Assembly: GCA_031363055.1 (NCBI GenBank)
Contig: JANLTP010000190.1
Coordinates: 1 to 57,852, forward strand
DNA length: 57,852 nt
Direction: 5' to 3'
Source of the DNA: JANLTP01 sp031363055
GTDB taxonomy: Bacteria; Pseudomonadota; Gammaproteobacteria; Burkholderiales; Burkholderiaceae_E
The notes beneath the pieces are model-generated. The model searched no databases and had not been told where the DNA came from. It worked only from the letters and a program-made list of their open reading frames with translations. This document shows positions 50,474 to 57,852 of the stretch, in pieces (within the stretch, counting starts at the first letter, position 1; each line of letters begins with the position of its first letter). Position numbers and translations under genes: made by a program.

Positions 50474-51982
50474 ATGACCGAGCAACTGAAGGAAAATCTG
50501 CAACGGCAACTGTTCGATCTGGCCGATCGGCAGGTGTTGGTGCTCGGACTCGGCGAGTCCGGCCTGGCGATGGCGCGCTGGCTGTCCTTTGTCGGTGCCC
50601 GAGTCCGGGTGGCCGATACCCGGGCCGGCAATGCGCAGGTTGATTCGGCTCGCGCAGCACTGCTTGCTACGGTACCCAAGGCGGAATTTATCGCGGGTGA
50701 ACTCGCTGAATCCTTGCTCGAAGGGGTTGAGCTCGTTGCCTGGAGTCCCGGATTGTCGATTGAGCAAGGACCCTTCGAAGCATTTTATCGGCTCGCGCGC
50801 GGCCGCGAGATTGCGGTGGTCGGCGAAATTGAACTGTTTGCCCAGGCGCTGGCTCAGTTGGCCGAACAGGCCTACAGCCCGCGCGTGCTTGCGATCACCG
50901 GGACCAATGGCAAGACGACGACTACCGCGTTGGCAGCGCATCTGTGCAACACGGCGAATATCAAAACCCGCGCGGCTGGCAACATTAGCCCGGCGGCCCT
51001 GGATTGTCTTCGCGAAGCGATCGAAAGCAAGGAATTGCCGGAGCTCTGGATTCTCGAGCTGTCGAGCTTTCAGTTGGCGCTGACACACTCGCTTCGGCCT
51101 GACGCAGCCAGCATTCTCAATGTGACTCAGGATCATCTCGATTGGCATCTGACGATGCAATCCTATCGTGACGCCAAGCAGCGTATTTACAGTGCGACCA
51201 CGACAGCGGTGTTCAACCGCGACGATGCAACGACCAAACCGACGCGCGCCGTCAACGCCGTCAGCTTCGGTTTGTCGGCACCGGCTGCGGTCGGTGATTT
51301 CGGCATGGTTCGTGAGTCCGGCGTTGATTGGCTGGCCGAGGCGGTGCTCGATGAAGAGGCGCCGAAGCGCCGTGGCAAGGATGCGGCGCCGTTTCGGGTC
51401 AAGCACCTGATGCCGGCCGACGCCCTGAAGATTCGCGGTGCGCATAACCAGGCCAATGTACTGGCTGCATTGGCGTTGCTCAAAGCGATTGGCATTCCGC
51501 TGTCGCGCAGTCTGCATGGCGCGCGCAGTTTTGCTGGCGAGCCGCATCGCTGTCAATGGATCAGCAGCATTGGCGGCGTCGATTATTTCGATGACAGTAA
51601 AGGCACCAATGTCGGGGCAACGGTCGCGGCACTCAGCGGTATGGGAAAAACTTGCGTGTTGATCGCCGGTGGTGACGGTAAGGGCCAGGACTTCAGCCCG
51701 CTGGCGGCACCGGTTCGCACCCATGCACGGGCCGTTGTGCTGATCGGTCGCGATGCCTCGATGTTGCAAGAAGCGCTCAAGGCGACCGGCGTCACGCTGC
51801 TTCACGCCGACAGTATGGAAGAGGCAGTACAGCTCGCCAGCCAGCAGGCCCGATCCGGCGACTGTGTACTGATGTCACCGGCGTGTGCCAGCTTCGACAT
51901 GTTTCGAAACTATGGTCACCGGGCCGAAGTGTTTGTCGCCGCCGTGCGCGAGCTGGCGTTGGATCAGGGGGGCGTGCAATGA
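50474..51982 (+). CDS. murD: UDP-MurNAc-L-Ala:D-Glu ligase MurD
   Basis: A 502-residue Mur ligase: an N-terminal Rossmann-like part LVLGLGESGLAMARWL, P-loop GTNGKTTTTAL, LELSSFQLAL, NVTQDHLDWH, YFDDSKGTNVGAT and SPACASFDMF. It adds D-Glu. It is 50-60 residues longer than E. coli MurD, mostly in the loop after the N-terminal domain and near ESGVDWLAEAVLDEEAPKR. It overlaps ftsW by four bases. Confidence 0.96.
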   Translation: MTEQLKENLQRQLFDLADRQVLVLGLGESGLAMARWLSFVGARVRVADTRAGNAQVDSARAALLATVPKAEFIAGELAESLLEGVELVAWSPGLSIEQGPFEAFYRLARGREIAVVGEIELFAQALAQLAEQAYSPRVLAITGTNGKTTTTALAAHLCNTANIKTRAAGNISPAALDCLREAIESKELPELWILELSSFQLALTHSLRPDAASILNVTQDHLDWHLTMQSYRDAKQRIYSATTTAVFNRDDATTKPTRAVNAVSFGLSAPAAVGDFGMVRESGVDWLAEAVLDEEAPKRRGKDAAPFRVKHLMPADALKIRGAHNQANVLAALALLKAIGIPLSRSLHGARSFAGEPHRCQWISSIGGVDYFDDSKGTNVGATVAALSGMGKTCVLIAGGDGKGQDFSPLAAPVRTHARAVVLIGRDASMLQEALKATGVTLLHADSMEEAVQLASQQARSGDCVLMSPACASFDMFRNYGHRAEVFVAAVRELALDQGGVQ

Positions 51983-53187
51983 AAGCCTTGACCCTCAAAT
52001 TGCCCAAAATTCTGCGAGCAAAGGCTGGCCAGGGGAAAGCCGTGGCCGCGCCGATCGAGTTGATCGACACCAAGATTCTCTGGGTGGTCGCGACGCTGGT
52101 CACGCTGGGTTTGGTGATGGTCTATTCGGCCACGATTTCGCTGCCGGAATCGACCCGTTTTACGAACTACAAGTCGACCCACTTCCTCATGCGCCATGCG
52201 TTTTCGATTGCGCTCGCCACCGTGGTCGGCCTGGTCGCATTCGCCGTGCCGATCCGGCAGTGGCAAGTGTGGGCGCCGGCGCTCTTTTTGCTCGGATTGG
52301 TATTGCTGGTGATCGTGCTGATTCCCGGCGTTGGCAAGGTGGTATTCGGCGCCCGGCGTTGGCTGTCGCTCTATTTCCTGAATGTGCAGCCATCGGAGCT
52401 CATGAAACTCTTTGTGGTGTTGTATGCCGCCGATTACACGGTGCGAAAACAAGACTTCATGCAGAGCGTGCGCAAGGGTTTCATGCCGATGGGTGGCGTC
52501 GTTGCGTTGGTGGGCGTGCTGCTGTTGCTCGAGCCCGATCTGGGGGCGTTCATTGTCATTGCGGCGATCGCGATGGGCGTACTGTTTCTGGGCGGCGTCA
52601 ACGGCAAGTTGTTCAGTGGATTGGTGCTGATTGCCAGTGCGGTATTTGCAGCGATCATCCACTTCTCGCCCTGGCGCCGCGAGCGCATCTTTGCCTATCT
52701 TGATCCGTTCGATCCGGTCAACTCGCTGGGCAAGGGGTATCAGTTATCGCACTCCCTGATTGCATTCGGTCGCGGCGAATTGTTTGGCGTGGGACTCGGG
52801 GGCTCGGTTGAAAAGCTCCATTACCTGCCGGAAGCCCACACCGATTTTCTGCTCGCCGTGGTCGGTGAAGAACTCGGGCTGCTCGGCGTCATGACCGTGC
52901 TGGTGCTGTTTTTCTGGCTGACCAAGCGTGCCTTCGAGATCGGCCGGCAAGCGATCGTGGTGGATCGTATTTTTCCGGGCTTGGTCGCCAAGGGCATTGC
53001 ACTTTGGATCGGTCTGCAAGCCTTCATCAACATGGGCGTCAATGTCGGACTCTTGCCGACCAAGGGCCTGACCCTGCCGCTCATGAGTTACGGTGGCAGT
53101 GGCATGCTGGTCAACGGCGTTGCGATTGCGATCCTGTTGCGCATCGACTATGAGAATCGCAAGTTCATGCGAGGTGGCCGCGCATGA
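51979..53187 (+). CDS. ftsW: Lipid II polymerase/divisome protein FtsW
   Basis: Start placed at ATG 51979, overlapping murD by four bases; the longer frame only shadows murD. The 402-residue SEDS-family membrane protein has about ten segments, VMVYSAT near the start, ARRWLSLYFLNVQPSELMKL, LLLEPDLGAF, and SYGGSGMLVN near the end. It polymerises septal glycan with FtsI. The N-terminal cytoplasmic tail of about 35 residues is a little long. Confidence 0.96.
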   Translation: MKALTLKLPKILRAKAGQGKAVAAPIELIDTKILWVVATLVTLGLVMVYSATISLPESTRFTNYKSTHFLMRHAFSIALATVVGLVAFAVPIRQWQVWAPALFLLGLVLLVIVLIPGVGKVVFGARRWLSLYFLNVQPSELMKLFVVLYAADYTVRKQDFMQSVRKGFMPMGGVVALVGVLLLLEPDLGAFIVIAAIAMGVLFLGGVNGKLFSGLVLIASAVFAAIIHFSPWRRERIFAYLDPFDPVNSLGKGYQLSHSLIAFGRGELFGVGLGGSVEKLHYLPEAHTDFLLAVVGEELGLLGVMTVLVLFFWLTKRAFEIGRQAIVVDRIFPGLVAKGIALWIGLQAFINMGVNVGLLPTKGLTLPLMSYGGSGMLVNGVAIAILLRIDYENRKFMRGGRA

Positions 53188-54248
53188 TGAGCCGCACCGT
53201 CATGATCATGGCCGGTGGCACCGGCGGGCACGTCATGCCGGGACTGGCGGTCGCCCAGATGATGCGCGAACGCGCCTGGAATGTCGTCTGGTTGGGCAAC
53301 CCGAACGGAATGGAAGCGAGCCTGGTGCCGAAGCACGGTATCCCCATGCGCTGGGTTCAATTCGGCGGCCTGCGTGGCAAGGGACTGGTCACCAAGCTGC
53401 TGCTACCGCTGACATTGACCCGGGCGTTTTGGCAGAGCCTGAAAGCGATTCGCGCAACGCGCCCGAATGTCGTACTAGGTCTGGGTGGCTACATCAGCTT
53501 TCCGGGCGGCATGATGGCGTCGTTGTTGGGTCGGCCACTGGTCTTGCATGAACAGAACTCGGTCGCCGGGCTCGCCAACAAGGTATTGGCCCGCGTCGCT
53601 GATCGGGTGTTGACGGCCTTTCCGAACGCGCTGCAAAGCGCCGAGTGGTGCGGCAATCCGGTACGCCGTGAAATACTGGCGGTCGCCTCGCCCGGTGAGC
53701 GCTACGCTGACCGCAGCGGTCCGCTCAAGGTGTTGGTGGTCGGCGGCAGTCTGGGTGCCCAGGCCTTGAATCAGGCCGTGCCAAAAGCGCTGGCCATGTT
53801 GCCACCGCCAGCGCGACCCGAGGTAACCCACCAAAGTGGCAAAGCGAATGCGCAGGCCTTGGCTGATGCCTATCGCGACGCCGGAGTCAGCGCGACCTTG
53901 CTTGATTTCATCGACGACATGGCCGGTGCCTACGCCGATGCCGATCTGGTGATTTGTCGCGCCGGTGCCATGACCGTTTCGGAATTGGCTGCTGCCGGTG
54001 TCGCCAGTCTGCTGGTGCCCTTTCCTTTTGCGGTCGACGATCATCAAACCACCAATGCCCGATTCCTGTCCGATCAGCAGGCAGCGATTTTGCTGCCGCA
54101 AAGCGATCTGACGCCGGATCGGCTGGCCAGTCTCCTGCAGGACATGAATCGCGACAAGCTGCTGGCGATGGCATTGCGAGCGCGCCGGTTGGCCAAACCC
54201 GATGCGGCGCGCCGGGTTGCTGACGTCTGCGAAGAGGTGGCGAGATGA
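53184..54248 (+). CDS. murG: UDP-GlcNAc:lipid I GlcNAc transferase MurG
   Basis: A 354-residue GT-B glycosyltransferase: MIMAGGTGGHVMPGLAVA (the first G-loop), LGLGGYISFPGGMMA, HEQNSVAGLANK, VVGGSLGAQALN, and ICRAGAMTVSELAAAGV. It makes lipid II on the inner membrane. Start at 53184 overlaps ftsW by four; an ATG one codon later is equally possible. Confidence 0.97.
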   Translation: MMSRTVMIMAGGTGGHVMPGLAVAQMMRERAWNVVWLGNPNGMEASLVPKHGIPMRWVQFGGLRGKGLVTKLLLPLTLTRAFWQSLKAIRATRPNVVLGLGGYISFPGGMMASLLGRPLVLHEQNSVAGLANKVLARVADRVLTAFPNALQSAEWCGNPVRREILAVASPGERYADRSGPLKVLVVGGSLGAQALNQAVPKALAMLPPPARPEVTHQSGKANAQALADAYRDAGVSATLLDFIDDMAGAYADADLVICRAGAMTVSELAAAGVASLLVPFPFAVDDHQTTNARFLSDQQAAILLPQSDLTPDRLASLLQDMNRDKLLAMALRARRLAKPDAARRVADVCEEVAR

Positions 54249-55645
54249 AGCATAAGGTCAAAAAAATTCACTTCGTCGGAATTGGCGGTTCGGGCATGAG
54301 CGGCATTGCCGAAGTCCTGCTCAATCTCGGCTACAAGATCAGTGGCTCGGATGTGGCGAGCACGGCGACGACCCGACGGCTCGCCGAGCTCGGCGCCCGG
54401 GTCGTGCAAGGTCACGCCGCCGAAAACGTGGCCGACGCGGACTGCATTGTGACCTCAACCGCCGTGCGCGGCGATAACCCCGAAGTGATCGCCGCACGTG
54501 CACGGCGCACCCCGATCGTGCCGCGCGCGCTGATGCTTGCTGAGTTGATGAAGCTCAAGCAGGGCGTAGCCATCGCCGGTACCCACGGTAAAACGACGAC
54601 CACCAGTCTGGTCGCCTCAATTCTGGCAAAGGGTGGGCTGGATCCGACCTTCGTCATCGGCGGTCGATTGAACAGCGCCGGGGTCAACGCCAAGCTGGGC
54701 TCGGGTGACTATATCGTGGTTGAGGCTGATGAGTCGGATGCGTCGTTCCTGAATCTTATGCCGATGATTGCAGTGATTACAAACATTGATGCCGACCATA
54801 TGGAAACCTACGGCCATGACTTCTCGAAGTTACGTCAAGCGTTCGTCGAATTCACCCAGCGACTGCCGTTCTATGGTGCCGCCGTTCTATGTATTGACGA
54901 TCTGCACGTTCGTGAAATCATGCCGTTTGTCTCCAAGCCAATCATCAGTTACGGATTCTCCAACGAAGCGCAGTTCCGGGCAGTCAATGCCCGCGCCGAT
55001 CACGGCAGGATGTTATTCACGGTGGCCCGCGAAGGCGCGCGGCAACTGGATATCCGCCTGAATTTGCCGGGTATGCATAATGTGCAGAATGCCTTGGCGG
55101 CTATTGCAGTGGCCGATGAATTGGGCGTCTCGGACGAGGCGATTGTGGCCGCACTCGACGAATTCCACGGTGTCGGTCGGCGCTTCCAACGTTATGGTGA
55201 TCTGCCGGTGCCACAGGCGCAGGGCGGCGGGAATTTCGCCATGATCGATGACTATGGCCATCACCCGGTCGAGATGGCCGCGACCTTGGCCGCAGCGCGT
55301 GGTGCCTTTCCGGATCGACGTCTGGTGTTGGCCTTTCAGCCGCATCGCTTTACGCGCACGCGCGATTTGTTCGAGGACTTCGCGCGAGTGCTGTCGACCT
55401 GCGACGTGTTGTTGCTCGCTGATGTCTATCCGGCGGGTGAAGCGCCGATTGTGGCGGCCGACGGGCGGGCGCTGGCGCGAGCCGTGCGCGTGCAGGGCAA
55501 GGTCGAGCCGGTGTTCGTCGAAGAGATTGCCGGTATGCCGCAGGCGATTCTCGATTCCGTCTGCGATGGTGATGTGGTCATCGCCATGGGTGCCGGTTCG
55601 ATCGGCGCGGTCGCCGCAAGTGTCAAGGAGTTGGCGGACTCATGA
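54245..55645 (+). CDS. murC: UDP-MurNAc:L-Ala ligase MurC
   Basis: A 466-residue Mur ligase: HFVGIGGSGMSGIAEVL, P-loop GTHGKTTTTSL, EADESDASFL, DDYGHHPVEM and FQPHRFTRTRDLFEDF. It adds the first amino acid, L-Ala, to UDP-MurNAc. It overlaps murG and ddl by four bases each. Confidence 0.97.
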   Translation: MKHKVKKIHFVGIGGSGMSGIAEVLLNLGYKISGSDVASTATTRRLAELGARVVQGHAAENVADADCIVTSTAVRGDNPEVIAARARRTPIVPRALMLAELMKLKQGVAIAGTHGKTTTTSLVASILAKGGLDPTFVIGGRLNSAGVNAKLGSGDYIVVEADESDASFLNLMPMIAVITNIDADHMETYGHDFSKLRQAFVEFTQRLPFYGAAVLCIDDLHVREIMPFVSKPIISYGFSNEAQFRAVNARADHGRMLFTVAREGARQLDIRLNLPGMHNVQNALAAIAVADELGVSDEAIVAALDEFHGVGRRFQRYGDLPVPQAQGGGNFAMIDDYGHHPVEMAATLAAARGAFPDRRLVLAFQPHRFTRTRDLFEDFARVLSTCDVLLLADVYPAGEAPIVAADGRALARAVRVQGKVEPVFVEEIAGMPQAILDSVCDGDVVIAMGAGSIGAVAASVKELADS

Positions 55646-56598
55646 ACATCGACTACTCAAAGGCCAAGGTCGCCGTACTGATGGGCGGCGCCTCGGCGGA
55701 GCGCGAAATTTCCTTGCGCAGTGGCAACGGTGTGCTGGCGGCCCTGCGCCGCTCGGGTGTGTCGGCACAGGCCTTCGATCCCGCCGAGCAGGACCTGGGG
55801 CAGCTCAAGCGCGACGGCTTCGAGGTGGCCTTCATCACTTTGCATGGTCGCTTCGGCGAAGACGGCACCATTCAGGGTGCGCTCGAAATGCTCGGCATTC
55901 CCTACACCGGCAGCGGTGTCATGGCGTCGGCGATTGCGATGGACAAGGTATTCACCAAACGTATCTGGCTCACGCATGATCTTCCGACGCCTCGATTTGC
56001 AGTCGTCAAGCGTGGTGATGTGCTGCGTAACTTGCCCGATGAACTGGGCCTGCCGCTGATGATGAAGCCGCCCCATGAAGGCTCGACCATCGGTATCAGC
56101 AAGGTCATCGGCTATTCGCAAGTCAATGACGCATTCGAGCTGGCCGCTCGTTACGACGATGAAGTTCTGGCCGAGGAATTTGTCAGCGGTCGCGAATTGA
56201 CGGTGGCGATCCTGGGTCGTGGCAGCGCTGCGCGCGCATTGCCGATCATCGAAATTTGCGCGCCTGAAGGGAACTATGACTATCAAAACAAGTATTTCAC
56301 CAACGATACGAAATACCTTTGTCCGGCACCGCTGGACGCTGCGCTGAGCGCTGAAATTCAGCGCCTCGCGCTGGCGTCGTTTCACGCCCTGGGTTGCGAG
56401 GGATGGGCTCGTGCCGACTTCATGTTGCGCGAGAGCGATCAAAAGCCCTTTCTGATCGAGATCAACACTTCACCCGGCATGACCGACCATTCGCTGGTAC
56501 CGATGGCGGCCAAGGCGGTGGGCATCAGCTACGAACAGTTGGTACTCGAGGTGCTCGCTGGCGCCCGATTGAAGATCAAAGCAGGAGTGCAGCCATGA
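55642..56598 (+). CDS. ddlB: D-alanine:D-alanine ligase
   Basis: A 318-residue ATP-grasp ligase: VLMGGASAEREISLRSG, HGRFGEDGTIQGALE, GSGVMASAIAMDKV, EEFVSGRELTVAIL, YDYQNKYF and EINTSPGMTDHSLVP. It makes D-Ala-D-Ala for MurF. Position between murC and ftsQ is typical for DdlB. Overlaps by four bases on both sides. Confidence 0.96.
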   Translation: MNIDYSKAKVAVLMGGASAEREISLRSGNGVLAALRRSGVSAQAFDPAEQDLGQLKRDGFEVAFITLHGRFGEDGTIQGALEMLGIPYTGSGVMASAIAMDKVFTKRIWLTHDLPTPRFAVVKRGDVLRNLPDELGLPLMMKPPHEGSTIGISKVIGYSQVNDAFELAARYDDEVLAEEFVSGRELTVAILGRGSAARALPIIEICAPEGNYDYQNKYFTNDTKYLCPAPLDAALSAEIQRLALASFHALGCEGWARADFMLRESDQKPFLIEINTSPGMTDHSLVPMAAKAVGISYEQLVLEVLAGARLKIKAGVQP

Positions 56599-57413
56599 GC
56601 GAGCGCATCACTTTGTGGGATAACGCGCGGTTGATGAACCGGCTGTCCGTGGCTCTACTCAGTGTGGTCAGCCTGGCCTGTATCTCGGCCACTTCCTGGT
56701 GGCTGATCCACCAGCCGATGTTCGCGATCGACAGTGTCGAGATCGAGGCGGCGCCGGGGTATGAGCTGCGTCATGTATCGAGCCCGCAATTGCGTGCGTC
56801 GAGTCAACGAGGCGTCGGCAATAACTTCTTTACGGTCAACCTTGACGCCGTCCGTGCGCAGTACGAATCGGTGCCCTGGGTTCGACGCGCCTCGATTCGC
56901 CGTGTTTGGCCGAATCATCTGATCGTATCGATTGAAGAGCATCAGCCGATGGCGGTCTGGGGAGACTCGAAGTTGGTCAACACTTTTGGCGAACTCTATT
57001 CCGCCAGCATCACCCAGGCCGAAGAAGAGGGTCCGTTACCGGTACTGCGCGGCCCCGACGGTAACGAGGCGCTGGTCATCGTCCGATTTGAGGAACTGCG
57101 GCGCTGGCTATCGGTGCTTGGGCGCACGCCGGAAACCGTGGCGCTGTCCAGTCGCCACGCCTGGACGGTGACGCTTGATGACGAAACCCGGCTGCTGCTG
57201 GGCCGCGATCAAAGTGTGTCAATTGAAGAGCGCGTCAAACGCTGGGCAGCGGTATTTCCGCGTGTACAGGAACGGCTCGATCGCAGGGCCGAGGTCATAG
57301 ATTTGCGGTATCCGAATGGCTTTGCCATTCGTTCGGTCGCCATCCTGAACTCGGATGAAGCCGCTGGACTTTCCCCTGAAGATGCCTCGGCCAAGTTGGC
57401 CAGGAAAAACTGA
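56595..57413 (+). CDS. ftsQ: Cell division protein FtsQ
   Basis: Start placed at ATG 56595, overlapping ddl by four bases; a longer open frame only shadows ddl. The 272-residue bitopic protein has one membrane segment (about 19-40, LSVALLSVVSLACISATSWW), a POTRA domain (PMFAIDSVEIEA..., NNFFTVNLDAVRAQYESVPWVRRASIRRVWPNHLIVSIEE) and a beta domain. It recruits FtsB and FtsL to the septum. ftsA follows after 26 bases. Confidence 0.94.
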   Translation: MSERITLWDNARLMNRLSVALLSVVSLACISATSWWLIHQPMFAIDSVEIEAAPGYELRHVSSPQLRASSQRGVGNNFFTVNLDAVRAQYESVPWVRRASIRRVWPNHLIVSIEEHQPMAVWGDSKLVNTFGELYSASITQAEEEGPLPVLRGPDGNEALVIVRFEELRRWLSVLGRTPETVALSSRHAWTVTLDDETRLLLGRDQSVSIEERVKRWAAVFPRVQERLDRRAEVIDLRYPNGFAIRSVAILNSDEAAGLSPEDASAKLARKN

Positions 57414-57439
57414 GCACCCCGCCCAAGGACATGAACTAG

Positions 57440-57852
57440 ATGGCATCCCGAGATTCGAACGATCTGATTGTCGGCTTGGACATAGGCACGTCAAAAATCG
57501 TTGCAATCGTGGCGCAGATTCTGCCCGATGGCCGCTATGAAATTGTCGGCTTGGGCCATCACGAGTCGAAGGGGCTGCGCAAGGGTGTGGTGGTCAACAT
57601 CGAGCATACCGTGCAATCAATTCAGAAAGCGCTTGAAGAAGCAGAGTTGATGGCTGACTGCAAGATCAAGACGGTCTACACCGGTATCGCGGGCAGCCAT
57701 ATTCGCAGCTTCAATTCGAGCGGCATGGTCGCGATCAAGGACAAGGAAGTCAACGAGGCCGATGTCGCTCGCGTCATCGAGACCTCGAAGGCGGTCAATA
57801 TTCCGACCGATCAACAAATCCTGCATGTGTTGCCGCAGGAATTCATCATTGA
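57440..57852 (+). CDS. ftsA: Cell division protein FtsA, N-terminal part (cut by window edge)
   Basis: ATG 57440 opens a frame that runs to the window end (137 codons). LIVGLDIGTSKIVAIVAQ is the phosphate-1 motif of the actin-like fold. Following words (GLRKGVVVNIEHTVQSIQKAL, TVYTGIAGSHIRSFNSSGMV) are typical of the 1A-1C domains of FtsA. It tethers FtsZ to the membrane. The C-terminal helix and ftsZ lie outside. Confidence 0.95.
   Translation, partial: MASRDSNDLIVGLDIGTSKIVAIVAQILPDGRYEIVGLGHHESKGLRKGVVVNIEHTVQSIQKALEEAELMADCKIKTVYTGIAGSHIRSFNSSGMVAIKDKEVNEADVARVIETSKAVNIPTDQQILHVLPQEFII

Noticed and set aside
50450..51805. 451-residue open frame antisense to murD
   Set aside because: Antisense shadow caused by high third-position GC; murD is intact and conserved. 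Similar long antisense frames at 44507-45397 and 47789-48736 were dismissed for the same reason.

Overview
The window reads as a chromosomal segment of a betaproteobacterium, probably Burkholderiales-like, with fairly high GC. I infer this from the gene families, from the Gram-negative order of the division and cell-wall (dcw) cluster, and from a class A RNase P RNA just upstream of mraZ. No rRNA or tRNA was seen, so the organism cannot be named more closely.

Positions 1-10,100 are an accessory, rearranged zone. It opens with the 3' end of a D-threonine-aldolase-like gene and a stub of an IS3-type element. Next comes one very large P-loop NTPase gene (733-4626) that looks like a STAND-type signalling or defence ATPase. 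A DUF1501/DUF1800 pair on the minus strand is bracketed by two ungapped 96-base direct repeats. A frameshifted small-kinase gene and two toxin-antitoxin pairs (HigBA-like and HicAB) follow.

Positions 10,269-12,733 hold a metallo-hydrolase, an ECF sigma factor whose middle appears to be read out of frame between two compensating indels, a one-span membrane protein that may be its anti-sigma partner, and a truncated Tat-exported protein. The truncated gene breaks into a 37-base segment also found beside the IS stub at 403-439, with transitions as the only differences.

Positions 12,855-24,700 are on the minus strand: a crotonase; a compact mtoX-SCO-mauG operon (methanethiol oxidase and its likely maturation proteins); a UlaG-like metallo-hydrolase; a solute-binding lipoprotein; a complete branched-chain-amino-acid-type ABC transporter; and an NTF2-fold protein. 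An HD-domain/LuxR regulator and a hotdog thioesterase follow.

Positions 26,982-32,425 form an acidic-amino-acid module: aspartase next to a GltIJKL-type ABC importer, with a thioredoxin-fold protein coupled at the end. A binding protein without a signal peptide is divergent from a MarR regulator. Positions 34,994-40,905 are a plus-strand run: a fluoroacetate-dehalogenase-like hydrolase with the full catalytic and halide-binding set, tartrate/D-malate dehydrogenase, an HpaH-type hydratase, dihydroorotase, a DUF3025 protein and a DenD-like dehydrogenase.

Positions 41,721-57,852 are core genome: rnpB, a 10-base-period MraZ box, then mraZ-rsmH-ftsL-ftsI-murE-murF-mraY-murD-ftsW-murG-murC-ddl-ftsQ-ftsA (the last cut by the window edge). 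Most junctions from ftsL onward overlap by 1-8 bases. These genes make the peptidoglycan precursor and assemble the early divisome.

A theme across the window is short degenerate tandem duplication (units of about 9-18 bases) in intergenic gaps, at gene ends, and inside conserved genes (murE, the MauG-like gene, the DUF3025 gene). No single undescribed multi-gene system is proven here. The best candidates for a second look are the lone STAND NTPase in its repeat-rich setting, the 96-base repeats, the shared 37-base junction segment, the interrupted ECF gene, and the repeat expansions.
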